Assembly: GCA_948567375.1 (NCBI GenBank)
Contig: OX419759.1
Coordinates: forward strand, 56,273,493-56,337,492
Reading direction: 5' to 3'
DNA length: 64,000 nt
Source of the DNA: Lunularia cruciata
Taxonomy: Eukaryota; Streptophyta; Marchantiopsida; Lunulariales; Lunulariaceae
The notes under the pieces: model-generated
Databases searched by the model: none
Told to the model about the DNA's origin: nothing
What the model saw: the letters and a program-made list of their open reading frames with translations, nothing else
Made by a program: the position numbers and the translations under genes
Shown: positions 1 to 9,109 of the stretch, piece by piece
Position numbering within the stretch: the first letter of the stretch is position 1
How the letters are laid out: every line of letters begins with the position of its first letter

Positions 1-1424
1 GAATCCCGTCAACCCCAAGAAGCTCTTAAGTTGAGTTTGATCTTCTGGGGCACTCCATTTTTGAATGACCTCTATTTTATGTGTCAATACTTGAATGCCC
101 TCTGCACTTACTCTATGCCCTAAGTAGTCTACTTCAGACTTGCCAAACTCACACTTTGAGATTTTGGTGTACAACTGATTCTGTCTTAGAATCTGGAGGA
201 CCTCTTGTAGATGTTGTTTGTGTTCTGTCATCGTGCTACTATATACTAAGATATCATCCAAGAAGACGATAACAGACTTATCCAAGTATGGACAAAATAT
301 GTCATTCATTAGGCTCATGAAAGTGGCAGGCGCATTGGTGAGGCCAAAAGGCATCACAAGATACTCAAAGTGGCCATACCTGGTTCGAAAGGCAGTTTTG
401 TACACATCCTCCTCTGCAATTTGGATTTGATTGTAACCGCTCTGCAAGTCCAGTTTGGTGAAGTATCTCGCTCCATGGAGTTGATCAAACAGGTCATCCA
501 TGCGTGGTAAGGGGTATTTGTTCTTCACTGTTTGCTGATTGAGACCCCGATAGTCAATGCACATGCGCATTGTACCATCCTTCTTCTTCACAAACAAGAC
601 AGGGGCCCCATATGGTGATACGCTAGGTTGGATGAACCCTTTCTGTAGCATCTCCTCAATTTGAGTCTTACACTCCTCCAACTCATGAGGTGATAGACGA
701 TATGGGGCCTTACAAGGAGGTATCTTCCCCGGGAGTATCTCTATTTTGTGATCTACTCGCCTTTTAGGTGGTAATCCTGAGGGTAGATCATCGAGAAAGA
801 CATCTTGAAACTCATCCACCACATCCTTCAATTTCTCAGGAATTTGTCCAGCGAGTTGTGCACTCTGGACTTCTCTTATTAGACCCAGAAAACATCTATC
901 GGTCTTATAGACAGTTGTCGTCCCTACGACATATAGAGGCAGTTTCTGCCTGTGTGATTTTTCTTTAACCCCAATGATTGACCATTGGTGGGTTCTCACT
1001 ACTTTCTTCCTCCAATCCACCATTGGGTTGTACTGCTCCATCCATGGCATGCCTAAAATTGCATCATAACGGGCTAACTGTATCACTCGCCACTCAATTG
1101 CTTCCTGATATTCTCCTACAGAGAGGGTTACCCGTCTAGGTAATGATTCAATCCTCTCTGTTTGCCCATTTGGTAACTCTACTTCTTCACTTCCATCTCT
1201 TTCTAGATCCATTCCCAAGCTTATTGCAACAGAGTGAGACAAGAAATTCTCTGTTGCTCCCGGATCTATTAATACTCTCACTTGATTACCTTCTAGGATT
1301 CCATTCACGACAATCAATTGTGAGGTTGCCTTTCGGGATCTTTGTGCATTATTCTTCTTCCTTCCCTCGCTTCTCTGCTTCCTTATTGAGCCAGTAAGGC
1401 CGCGAGGTACATTTACTGGCGATC
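1..1424 (-). CDS. pol: A1 pol, 5' portion: protease and reverse transcriptase (partial)
   Basis: An open frame runs from about 1424 to the left edge without a stop, so its end is not seen. In order it holds an aspartic protease ([13 protein letters not shown] near 1280, with DPGA in place of the usual DSGA), the GMPWMEQY segment typical of the protease end, then reverse transcriptase with [15 protein letters not shown], the palm motif FLDDILVYS near 260 and YLGHRVS. The frame is -1 relative to gag-NC. The last upstream stop in the pol frame lies only about 10 nt before the gag stop, so the overlap is short. No nonsense codon is seen, unlike the matching part of A2. RNase H, integrase and chromodomain would follow beyond the window. 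Confidence 0.9.
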
Positions 1425-1987
1425 TTCATTTTCCGAAGTGGTTTCCACCTCCTCCTCTTCAATGTGCCTCTCCATGTTGTTCAAAGATCGCCTGTACGAA
1501 GGCCGAGGGCCTCTAGGGAAACAAGTGCGACAATTGGTAGATATGTGCCCAATACGGCCACAATTGTAACAACGGCATTGTTCTCCTCAAGTCCCTTCTC
1601 CTTGTGGGACTCCATCTCTTTGTTCTTCTACCCGTCCTCGCTCTCCTTGAAGCGGCCGTGCTCCTCGATCCCGGAATCGAAGGTTGCCCAATTCCATTGG
1701 TACTGGTCCACCCATGTGTGGCATTTTTGCCCGATAATGTTGAGGTGGAACTACTCCTTCACCTCCACCTAATGCTCCGGCTATTCTCTGCGCACAAGCA
1801 ATGGCTTCAAATACCGTGCGAGGGTTTTGCACCATGACTTCTTGGCGAATCCGCTCTTTCAACCCTCGTTTGAAATTGTCGAGAGCCTCTGCTGGACTCA
1901 TGTCGGTAATTGCAACTTGTAGATCCAGAAATGCCTCCACATACTCTTGTACGCTATTCTTCTGTCTCAATCCCCATAGTCGGGTTC
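1413..1987 (-). pseudogene. gag: A1 gag, 3' portion with zinc knuckle
   Basis: This is the second half of A1 gag, continuing from 9789 once B1 is set aside. It encodes a capsid-like stretch containing NFKRGLKERIRQEV, then a CCHC zinc knuckle (CYNCGRIGHISTNC, about 1524-1566), and ends at a TAA at 1413-1415. An in-frame TGA at 1587-1589 lies between the capsid part and the knuckle. A2 has TAA at the same codon, so the stop is shared. Because B1 interrupts this gene, it can no longer give full-length Gag. The product would be the structural capsid/nucleocapsid of the element. Confidence 0.88.
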
Positions 1988-2666
1988 TGTGAGCCGGCCT
2001 ATCTCTCACTCAGGATGAACCTCTGATGGCTATTATGGTAGCGCACCATGGACTAAGAAGGCAAGGAACCCCAACTCCATCATACTCCTCCAAGGCTAAC
2101 ACTCCAAGACTCAAGACATTGCTCACTAGAGAACTCAATGAGAGAGAGATAGTTGCAAATGAAAGGATGATGAGTACCTCCTCACCCCTTGTTTATATAC
2201 TTGTGAAATAGTTACGTACCAAAGTTACTATTTACCGTAGTAACTCAAGTTACTAGACTAAAAGTCAAGTAAAGTCAAAAAGTAGAAAGGAATATCCATT
2301 CACATGGGCATATTCCCCTTATCTTGACCCAACCACTAAAGCAAGGATTCCTTCACATGGGCTATCCTTGGACTAAAGAAGAATCCAAAACAAAAAGGCT
2401 TGCGGGCCCAAGAGTTCTCAACTCTTTCCCCAAAGCCAAACACCTAGGAATAATACCAAGTCAACACACTAAAATCCAAAATAGTGGTGCTCATCTTTTC
2501 TACTTCCTCTAAAGTAAAGTCCCATCTATCTTAGCTATGACTAACTTTAGCTAACCATGACTAATATAGAACCATCCTTTATCTCTATATAAATAATATC
2601 TCTTAAGTACTTGTAATACCAAGCTAAATATCACAATACCACACACATGCACAAATGGGTGTTACA
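1988..2666 (-). repeat. B1 3' LTR
   Basis: Sense orientation is minus; it begins TGTAACACCC at 2666 and ends GGCCGGCTCACA at 1988 (TG...CA). A likely TATA box (TATATAAA in sense) lies near 2188-2196, with U3 of about 470 bp. It matches the 5' LTR at 9110-9788 and further family LTRs at 16917, 32790, 43254 and 57391. Confidence 0.96.
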
Positions 2667-2677
2667 TTTACCCCCGG
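2667..2677 (-). other. B1 polypurine tract
   Basis: In sense orientation the purine-rich CCGGGGGTAAA lies directly against the 3' LTR. This is the expected position of the plus-strand primer. B2 has a similar AAGGGGTAAA at 16908-16916. Confidence 0.7.
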
Positions 2678-2714
2678 ACTAAGTTTTCACTTTGTCCTCA
2701 AAGTGAAGGTCTCT

Positions 2715-5700
2715 CTACCTTCTATGGTACATCTTCAACTTATCATGGTTAATCCTATCAAAGTGTCTTCCTCCCAACTCCTTGAGATCATAGGTGTAAT
2801 TGCCCCACACCTTCTCTACTATGAAAGGTCCAAAGTACTTAGGCAAAAACTTCTTTTGCACTCTCTTGAATCGAATGGAATCAAACAACATTACCCAATC
2901 ACCTTCTTTGAAAGGCTCCACCTTCTTCTTGCCTTGCCTCTTGTCATAGCTCTCCTTTTGTTTCCTTTGGGCTTGCTCCACTCGAACCATAGCAACTGCT
3001 CTTGCCTCTTCCAACTCCATGAGTTGATCCTTCCTTGACTTCCCTGCATCACTTCCTTGTGCTTTCTTCAATCTCCTATGAATGCTTTGGAAGGTAGGAA
3101 GATCAAAGTGAATAGGTAAGGTAGACTCAATACCATACACCAATTGGAATGGAGAATATCCAGTGGAAGTCTTCATGGTTGTCCTATACTCCCACAAAAC
3201 TGCATGAATCCTCTTGTCCCAATGATGTTTAGCCCCCTCCATTTCTGCATCTTTGGCCAACATCATGCACAAGGTCTGATTGGTTCTCTCTGCCAAGCCA
3301 TTGGAATTTGGCTTATAGGATGTAGTTACTCTATGTGTGATAGAGAAATGTCGTAGCATGGCTATAGTAATGCTTCCTGTAAACTCTCCTCCTCTATCAG
3401 AAACCAACTCCAAAGGGCATCCAAACCTAGTGATAATGCGTTCATAAAGAAATCTACCCACTTCATCTTCATTCTTGTCCCTCAATGGTCTAGCCTCAAC
3501 CCACTTGGTAAGGTAATCAGTAACTACCACAATGTACCGATTGTTCCTTGGGGTTCTATTGAGAGGTCCTACAAAATCAATTCCCCACTTCTCAAAAGGT
3601 CCTAGCAATGGAATTGATCTAAGTGGTGGAGTGGATGTAGACTTTCTAGCAAAAGCTTGAAAAACATGACAAGTTTTGCAATAATCAAGACAATCCTTGA
3701 AAATCCCTCTCCAATGGTAACCTGCATCTAGAATCTTGAAAGCAGTCACCTTTCCTGCAAAGTGTCCTCCACATACTAAACCTTCATGAAACTCCTTTAT
3801 GAGTAGGATAGACTCTTCCTTACCCACTGCTCTTCGAAGTAGACCATCTGCTCCTTGGTGAAAAAGAATATCCTCCACCATTGTGTAAGGTCTAGATCTT
3901 GCTGCAAGGGCCTTCCTCTCCCTAGCATGCATCCCTTCTGGATAGTTACCTCTTGTCACAAAATCCACAATCTCCTTGTACTCCATTGGAATCTCTTGAG
4001 TGACTGAGATTGTCATGAGCTCCTCATCCGGGAAAGAATCATCTACTGGCTCATCTCCATCATGATCATAGGCTCTAGATAACAAATCAGCATTTGCATG
4101 TTTCTTTCCAGGCCTATCCTCAATTGTGTAGTCATACTCAGACAAGAGTATCATCCACCTTGCTAGTCTCCCTTCAACATTAGGCTTGTTGAAGATGTAC
4201 TTCAAAGCCTTGTGATCCGTGACAATTGTGGCTTTCCCTCCAATCAAGTAGTGTCTAAACTTCTTGAGACCAAAGATCACTGCCAACCCTTCTCTCTCTG
4301 TGACAGAGTAGTTCTTCTCTGCTAAAACCATCTGCCTACTAGCATAAGCTATTGGATGATCATGCCCATCTTGGTCTAATTGACTAAGAGTGCATCCTAT
4401 AGCTACATTAGAAGCATCAGTGTAGAGGATGAAAGGCTTACTCCAATCAGGTTTAGCAAGAATTGGAGCTACAACAAGGGATTGCTTGAGCTCCTCAAAA
4501 GCTTTGAGAGCCTCCTTGTCTTCCAAAATCACCATGTAATCTACACCCTTCTTCATGTAGATGGTCAATGCATAAGCCTTGTTGGAAAATGAGAAGATGA
4601 ACCTCCTATAGTACCCAACCATTCCCAAGAATTGGCGTAACTTTGTCAAGCTTGAAGGGAATGGAAGGTCTGAGATTTTCCTCACCTTCTCAGGATCAAC
4701 TGCTATTCCATCCTTGGAGATGATGTGCCCCAAAAGTAGACGTTCTTCACATCCAAAAATGCACTTCTCTGGGTTGAGTGATGCATTTGCCTCATCCAAG
4801 CGTTGCAAGACTTTGATTAGGTGCTCAAAGTGCTCCTCCTTGCTCCCATAGACACAAAAGTCATCAATGAAATCTCTCACAAATTTCCCAATGAAAGGTT
4901 CAAATACCTTGTTCATGAACCGTTGGAATGTGGCTGGAGCATTGCAAAGCCCAAAAGGCATGACCTTGAAAGCGTAAGTTCCCCAAGGTGTGGTGAATGT
5001 GGTGAGTTGTTGATGCTCTGGTGCAATCTTTATTTGGTTATATCCACTATAACCATCTCCAAAACTGTACCTCTCATGACCTGCAACCTCCTCCAAGATC
5101 TCATCAATGAATGGCAATGGGTAGTAGTCCTTCTTGGTAACAGCATTAAGCTTCTTGTAATCCACACATACCCGAAGCTTGCCATTCTTTTTCTTCACAA
5201 TGACAATTGGAGACACCCATTCTGAATTCTCCACCTCAAAGATAAATCCAGCCTCCTTGAGCTTATCAATCTCCTCCTTCACAACCAAAGATATTGGTGG
5301 GCTAATGCGACATTGCTTTTGGCGGATTGGTCTTGCATGTGACTCCACCTCTATCTTGTGCTCCTCCAAGGTGACTTCCTTCAAATCCTTGTAACTAAAA
5401 GCAAACACATGGATGAACTTGCGGAAAATCTCCTCAAATCTCACCTTCTCCTCCTTGGTAACATTTGGGCCATACTTGAGGGTAGATAACCTTCTCTCTA
5501 CCTCCTCAAGTGTCAATGGTGATTTATCTGGGTCCTTCAAAACCTCTGGCTTAGGTGCAAAATCCATAGCACACAAGGGATACACATCTGAATCAGATTC
5601 AGATTCATCTTCCTCCGTGGAAGTCTCCTCTTCCATGCTTGTGTCCACACCTGAAGCTCCTTCTTCAGAATCTGATTCCCAATAATTAGAAGATGGGGTA

Positions 5701-7541
5701 TCTGAATGTGAAGTGTTGGTGGTGTTAGTCACAGGAACAGTGACTCTATGGTTTGATGGCCCAATCCTCAAGTACCCTTTGTGCCATCGATCAGTTGTGC
5801 GTGCTGCTCTCAACCATGGCCTCCCAAGAAGTAAGTCATAGCTTGAATCCTTCAAGACTTGGAAAGTCATGAGATTTTGAACTCCCATAACTGAAACTAC
5901 CACCTTATCCATCACCCCTACTGGTTGAACTTGTTGCTTGTTTGCCATGCTCACCACAAATGTTGAAGGTCTTGAGGGTATCATACCCAACTTCTTCATC
6001 AACCTTTCTGACATGGCATTCACTGCTGATCCTCCATCAACCAATGCATCCTTGATGTTGTGACCATTCACTCTCACATCAATCTTGGAGGCATATTCAC
6101 AAGCCTCCCATGGTGCTGGCTTGGCATCCACCACCCCCATTGATACTGGAACTTTTGCCTTCTTCTTCTTTTTGCTCCTTGTAGAACTCAAACCACCTCT
6201 AAGCTCCTTTCTCAAGGTAGGGTTCAAAGCAATTAATTGGCCCACTGTGATGTTAGCCTTGTGACTACCAACATCCTCCAACACATTGTAGTTCCATTGT
6301 TGCTTTGAGATCAAGAAGTCCTCCATCCCCAACTTCTTCCTTGGAGTCTTTGTTGTTGATGGTGTTGAGGTGCGAGTGCTCCTAGTAGACATAGGAGTAT
6401 CCTTGCTTGAAGTAAATCCTTGAGAAGAGTGAACATCCTCTGCAAAACGAGCTCTCTTCTTCTCTTGTGCCAAAAGCTCCAAATTAAGACCCTTGGAGTT
6501 TGAGCACTCTCCCTTCTCATACTTGCTCTCAACCACATCTATGGATGCTATCCCCTTACCTTTGTTGGGATTAGGAGCCACTTGGGTTTCACTACCTCCC
6601 TCTTTCCCTCTATTGGCTCCCTCATAACCCCTTCTTCCATGGTAAGTGGAATTTGGGCAATTCCTTTGGATATGGCCTCTTCCTCCACAACCAAAACAAT
6701 TTCTATCATTGAAATTGTTGGCTGGTTGGCCTCCTCTATATGGATAGTTTCCATAACTCCTAGGTCCTCTCCCTACATTCTGATCCACCTCTCTCTTCTC
6801 CCATAGTTGCACCACATTGATCTTGAGATCCGCAAGTTGTTCTGTGATGGTTTGGAGTGGATCTTTTGGTGGAGGTGCAAGAACTGGAGCAACTACTACT
6901 TGTGGTGCAACCCTTGTCACCAAAGTATCAGAAGTTCCACCATACTTGTAGCCTTGAGGAGGATGCACAACCTCCTTCACCACCAAATCACTCTCATCCC
7001 CTTCCAAACTCTCCTCCATACGAATTGCGATCTTGATAGCTTCAACCTTGGAAGAAGGTTTCTGATATCTCACCTTGCTTCTAATTTGTGGTCTCAATCC
7101 TCCCACAAAATTCTTGGTGAGCATAGCCCCTATGCCAATCATTGTAGTCTCCACATCATCCCCACCCTTCCTCAACACTATGCGAAATCTGGACTCCAAC
7201 TTTTCCACTCTTTCCACATAGACCCTCACTTTCTCTCCATCTCCTTGCTTGAGAAATGTAACCTCACTCATCAATCTCTCATAACTCTCATCAGGAAGAA
7301 AGTTCTCAATGAGTGCTGAAGTCAAAGTCTCCCAAGACTCCTCTTCCCCCTCTCTCCTCTCTCTCTTTTGGTATTCTGACTCATACCATGTAAGTGCTGC
7401 ATCCTCAAAGAAATCTGGTAATAATGAGGCCCACTCATTCTTCCTCCTCTCATTGTTTCCTATGCAAGCTCTCTTGAAGTCTCTCACAAAGGCCTCCACA
7501 TCTTCTCCATCCTTGCCAAAGAAAACCGGAAGTTTCCCCAT
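2715..7541 (-). CDS. gag-pol: B1 gag-pol polyprotein, intact (1608 aa)
   Basis: Single uninterrupted frame from an ATG at 7541 to TAG at 2715. Domains in order: Gag capsid-like N-terminus, CCHC knuckle CFGCGGRGHIQRNC at residues 282-295, a low-complexity acidic/Ser-Thr stretch, retropepsin with ALVDGGSAVNAM (active Asp about 502), reverse transcriptase with FIDDF (Asp pair 893-894), RNase H (YTDAS about 1040, HANADLLSRA about 1148), integrase HHCC zinc site ending CKTC, a D,D35E core (WGIDFVGPL, VSDRGGEFT, NGLAERTNQ) and a C-terminal GPF-type segment (KYFGPFIVEKV). No chromodomain is present. Gag and Pol share one frame, so no frameshift signal is needed. Its products should form the particle, copy the RNA and integrate the cDNA. 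It resembles non-chromodomain plant Ty3/gypsy lineages, but I cannot fix the lineage without a tree. Confidence 0.97.
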   Translation of the reverse strand: MGKLPVFFGKDGEDVEAFVRDFKRACIGNNERRKNEWASLLPDFFEDAALTWYESEYQKRERREGEEESWETLTSALIENFLPDESYERLMSEVTFLKQGDGEKVRVYVERVEKLESRFRIVLRKGGDDVETTMIGIGAMLTKNFVGGLRPQIRSKVRYQKPSSKVEAIKIAIRMEESLEGDESDLVVKEVVHPPQGYKYGGTSDTLVTRVAPQVVVAPVLAPPPKDPLQTITEQLADLKINVVQLWEKREVDQNVGRGPRSYGNYPYRGGQPANNFNDRNCFGCGGRGHIQRNCPNSTYHGRRGYEGANRGKEGGSETQVAPNPNKGKGIASIDVVESKYEKGECSNSKGLNLELLAQEKKRARFAEDVHSSQGFTSSKDTPMSTRSTRTSTPSTTKTPRKKLGMEDFLISKQQWNYNVLEDVGSHKANITVGQLIALNPTLRKELRGGLSSTRSKKKKKAKVPVSMGVVDAKPAPWEACEYASKIDVRVNGHNIKDALVDGGSAVNAMSERLMKKLGMIPSRPSTFVVSMANKQQVQPVGVMDKVVVSVMGVQNLMTFQVLKDSSYDLLLGRPWLRAARTTDRWHKGYLRIGPSNHRVTVPVTNTTNTSHSDTPSSNYWESDSEEGASGVDTSMEEETSTEEDESESDSDVYPLCAMDFAPKPEVLKDPDKSPLTLEEVERRLSTLKYGPNVTKEEKVRFEEIFRKFIHVFAFSYKDLKEVTLEEHKIEVESHARPIRQKQCRISPPISLVVKEEIDKLKEAGFIFEVENSEWVSPIVIVKKKNGKLRVCVDYKKLNAVTKKDYYPLPFIDEILEEVAGHERYSFGDGYSGYNQIKIAPEHQQLTTFTTPWGTYAFKVMPFGLCNAPATFQRFMNKVFEPFIGKFVRDFIDDFCVYGSKEEHFEHLIKVLQRLDEANASLNPEKCIFGCEERLLLGHIISKDGIAVDPEKVRKISDLPFPSSLTKLRQFLGMVGYYRRFIFSFSNKAYALTIYMKKGVDYMVILEDKEALKAFEELKQSLVVAPILAKPDWSKPFILYTDASNVAIGCTLSQLDQDGHDHPIAYASRQMVLAEKNYSVTEREGLAVIFGLKKFRHYLIGGKATIVTDHKALKYIFNKPNVEGRLARWMILLSEYDYTIEDRPGKKHANADLLSRAYDHDGDEPVDDSFPDEELMTISVTQEIPMEYKEIVDFVTRGNYPEGMHARERKALAARSRPYTMVEDILFHQGADGLLRRAVGKEESILLIKEFHEGLVCGGHFAGKVTAFKILDAGYHWRGIFKDCLDYCKTCHVFQAFARKSTSTPPLRSIPLLGPFEKWGIDFVGPLNRTPRNNRYIVVVTDYLTKWVEARPLRDKNEDEVGRFLYERIITRFGCPLELVSDRGGEFTGSITIAMLRHFSITHRVTTSYKPNSNGLAERTNQTLCMMLAKDAEMEGAKHHWDKRIHAVLWEYRTTMKTSTGYSPFQLVYGIESTLPIHFDLPTFQSIHRRLKKAQGSDAGKSRKDQLMELEEARAVAMVRVEQAQRKQKESYDKRQGKKKVEPFKEGDWVMLFDSIRFKRVQKKFLPKYFGPFIVEKVWGNYTYDLKELGGRHFDRINHDKLKMYHRR

Positions 7542-7775
7542 CTTAACCCCTCACTATCTTTCTTTTCTCTTAATTTTTTTTTCTCTTTTCTTTTCTCTCA
7601 CTCTATTACTAATAGAGTATATACATGACTAACACCATCTGAGAATAATCCACTCTAGGGAACACAAAAGGTTCAGGTTGCTCCAAGATTTCTATAGCAA
7701 CATCAAATCCTAGAGTGCATATTAATCTAACTCTCATGGATAGGTTATCCATAAGTTGAAAGATTATCTCCATCA

Positions 7776-8249
7776 CTAATCTTGAGAACTAGCTGATGAA
7801 GGTGGTAGTATTTCTGTAGCTGTACTAAGACTCTCTCCAAGATCCTTCACCAAAGTTTCCAAAAGTGCTTTTACTCCACTACACTCATGTCCTTTTGGAA
7901 GTCCTTCAACTCCACAAACCTCACACAACTCCTTGGTCTTAGATCTTCTCTCTCCCAATCTTGGTGAAGAAGGTCCAACATGCAAACCCAAGTCAAGTAA
8001 GCCTCTCCTTTCCCTCAATCTCTTGCTCTCAAAGGTTAATGGACATGAACTTGCCTTATGTCCCTTCTCTCCACATAGAAAGCACTTAGACTCACTCTTT
8101 CCTCCAAGTGGTGTAGGTTTTTGGATCCTCTCAACACTCTCTTCAAATTCTATTGTAAACTCTCTTTTCCTTAAATCCACCCCTACAATCACCTCAAACC
8201 CTTGGGGAACCTTGCATAATCTCAATTTCCACTCTTGATGACCCTCCAT
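7776..8249 (-). CDS. B1 leader ORF3: accessory zinc-knuckle protein upstream of gag
   Basis: ATG at 8249 (MEGHQEW), 157 aa, ending about 230 nt before the gag ATG in the same orientation. It holds a canonical CCHC knuckle (CFLCGEKGHKASSC) near residue 55 and a second Cys/His cluster (CEVCGVEGLPKGHEC, CX2C-X9-HXC) near residue 105, with a basic stretch between and a Ser-rich tail. It does not resemble the N-terminus of B1 Gag. Related sequences lie at the same place in B3 (30561-31033), B5 (42041-42512) and B6 (63212-63649), all broken, while B1 is whole. The zinc motifs suggest nucleic-acid binding, but its role is unknown. An upstream in-frame GTG exists at 8273, but the shared ATG is the better start. 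Confidence 0.8.
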   Translation of the reverse strand: MEGHQEWKLRLCKVPQGFEVIVGVDLRKREFTIEFEESVERIQKPTPLGGKSESKCFLCGEKGHKASSCPLTFESKRLRERRGLLDLGLHVGPSSPRLGERRSKTKELCEVCGVEGLPKGHECSGVKALLETLVKDLGESLSTATEILPPSSASSQD

Positions 8250-8631
8250 GTTCCCAAAGATGAATCTAAACACTCAAACATGCTTTTTGTTGATCTCAAA
8301 CTTCTCATGCATGAGATCTCCACTCTGCAGAATTGACCCTTCCTCACAATGTCACTCAAATCTCCCAACTAATATGTCACAGTCCTCTGAAATTTTCCAC
8401 ACTTGATCACAACTTTAGGGCGTCCCTCCGTGCAAAATTTTAGATCTTTTCATCGAGCCATTTGGCCTAGACACCTTTCTATTCAGCACCCATATTTCAG
8501 ATTTGGTCTGAAAACCACCCCCCTCACTTCAAAAACTCATAACGCACTGCGCAAAAATGATCTCTCTCTAATTTTTGTGGCACCAGGTAGGATACAATGC
8601 ACTGAATTTTCTTGGTAATTTTCAGGACAAT

Positions 8632-8868
8632 TCACTGAAAATTGAAGAAATGGCAGACTCTGTACAATTTTCCAGAGAGCATGCAGTTGCGGGAGCACTT
8701 TACCCTATCAACTTTCAAAAATTCTAGCCCAGTGCGCATAGAAGCTCTCTCAATAATTTCAAGTGTGCTAACTGAAAGATAACCCAAGCTATCATGTGTA
8801 GAAATCTCAAGTCCAGATCTCAAACTTGAGATTTTGCCCAAAATCACCTTAATCCCCAAAATCTGCAA
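8632..8868 (-). CDS. B1 leader ORF2, doubtful
   Basis: ATG-initiated 78-codon frame in the leader, rich in Ile, Leu and Ser with several Cys near its end. B5 keeps a frame of the same length (42779-43012). B3 is shifted by a small indel, and the differences seen between copies often change residues. I see no known motif, and it may be chance within a conserved non-coding leader. Confidence 0.3.
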   Translation of the reverse strand: MQILGIKVILGKISSLRSGLEISTHDSLGYLSVSTLEIIERASMRTGLEFLKVDRVKCSRNCMLSGKLYRVCHFFNFQ

Positions 8869-8897
8869 TCCACCTCACACAATCTCTCCAATTCCTC

Positions 8898-9068
8898 TCA
8901 TGTGTACAAGATGTACAAAATCACCTCAAAGACATCATAATGAACTACAGGGTATACAAATGGATCTTGGTTCTCTAACATAAGTTCAGCCCTCTCCTCT
9001 CCTAATGTTCTCTCCAAGTGAGCTCTCATAGCCTCCTTCTGCCTAATGTAGAATTGGGCGCGGAACAT
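8898..9068 (-). CDS. B1 leader ORF1: short conserved leader peptide (56 aa)
   Basis: The first ATG after the primer site opens a 56-codon frame ending ILYILYT-stop. The frame is whole in B3 (29742-29912) and has one stop in B5 (43042-43212). Its peptide can be aligned with the leader ORFs of families A and D: a YI near the start, E..R, a G.E in the middle, then P.V.P.V.YD and a terminal YIL. No known domain is recognised. The position, the stop shared among copies and the cross-family similarity argue for a selected peptide or a regulatory upstream ORF. Confidence 0.65.
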   Translation of the reverse strand: MFRAQFYIRQKEAMRAHLERTLGEERAELMLENQDPFVYPVVHYDVFEVILYILYT

Positions 9069-9087
9069 TATCTTGCCTTCTAGAGAG

Positions 9088-9105
9088 GTCCCGGCAACGG
9101 AACCA
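9088..9105 (-). other. B1 primer binding site
   Basis: TGGTTCCGTTGCCGGGAC in sense orientation begins 4 nt inside the 5' LTR boundary. It resembles the tRNA-Asp-type site TGGCGCCGTTGCCGGGGA used by several plant Ty3/gypsy lineages, but differs at a few positions. Family B copies B3 and B5 carry near-identical sites. The exact primer tRNA is uncertain. Confidence 0.65.
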
Positions 9106-9109
9106 AAAA

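Noticed and set aside
2026-2211. 61-codon plus-strand frame repeated in every family B LTR
   Set aside because: It lies within the LTR R/U5 region on the antisense strand. It recurs because the LTR recurs, and LTR changes do not favour synonymous sites.
6807-7319. 170-codon plus-strand frame antisense to B1 gag (also 62208-62720)
   Set aside because: It mirrors the conserved Gag sequence on the other strand, shows no motif, and appears wherever family B gag is present.
8250-8273. GTG at 8273 as the start of leader ORF3
   Set aside because: The ATG at 8249 is the start shared by B3, B5 and B6, and plant translation rarely uses GTG.
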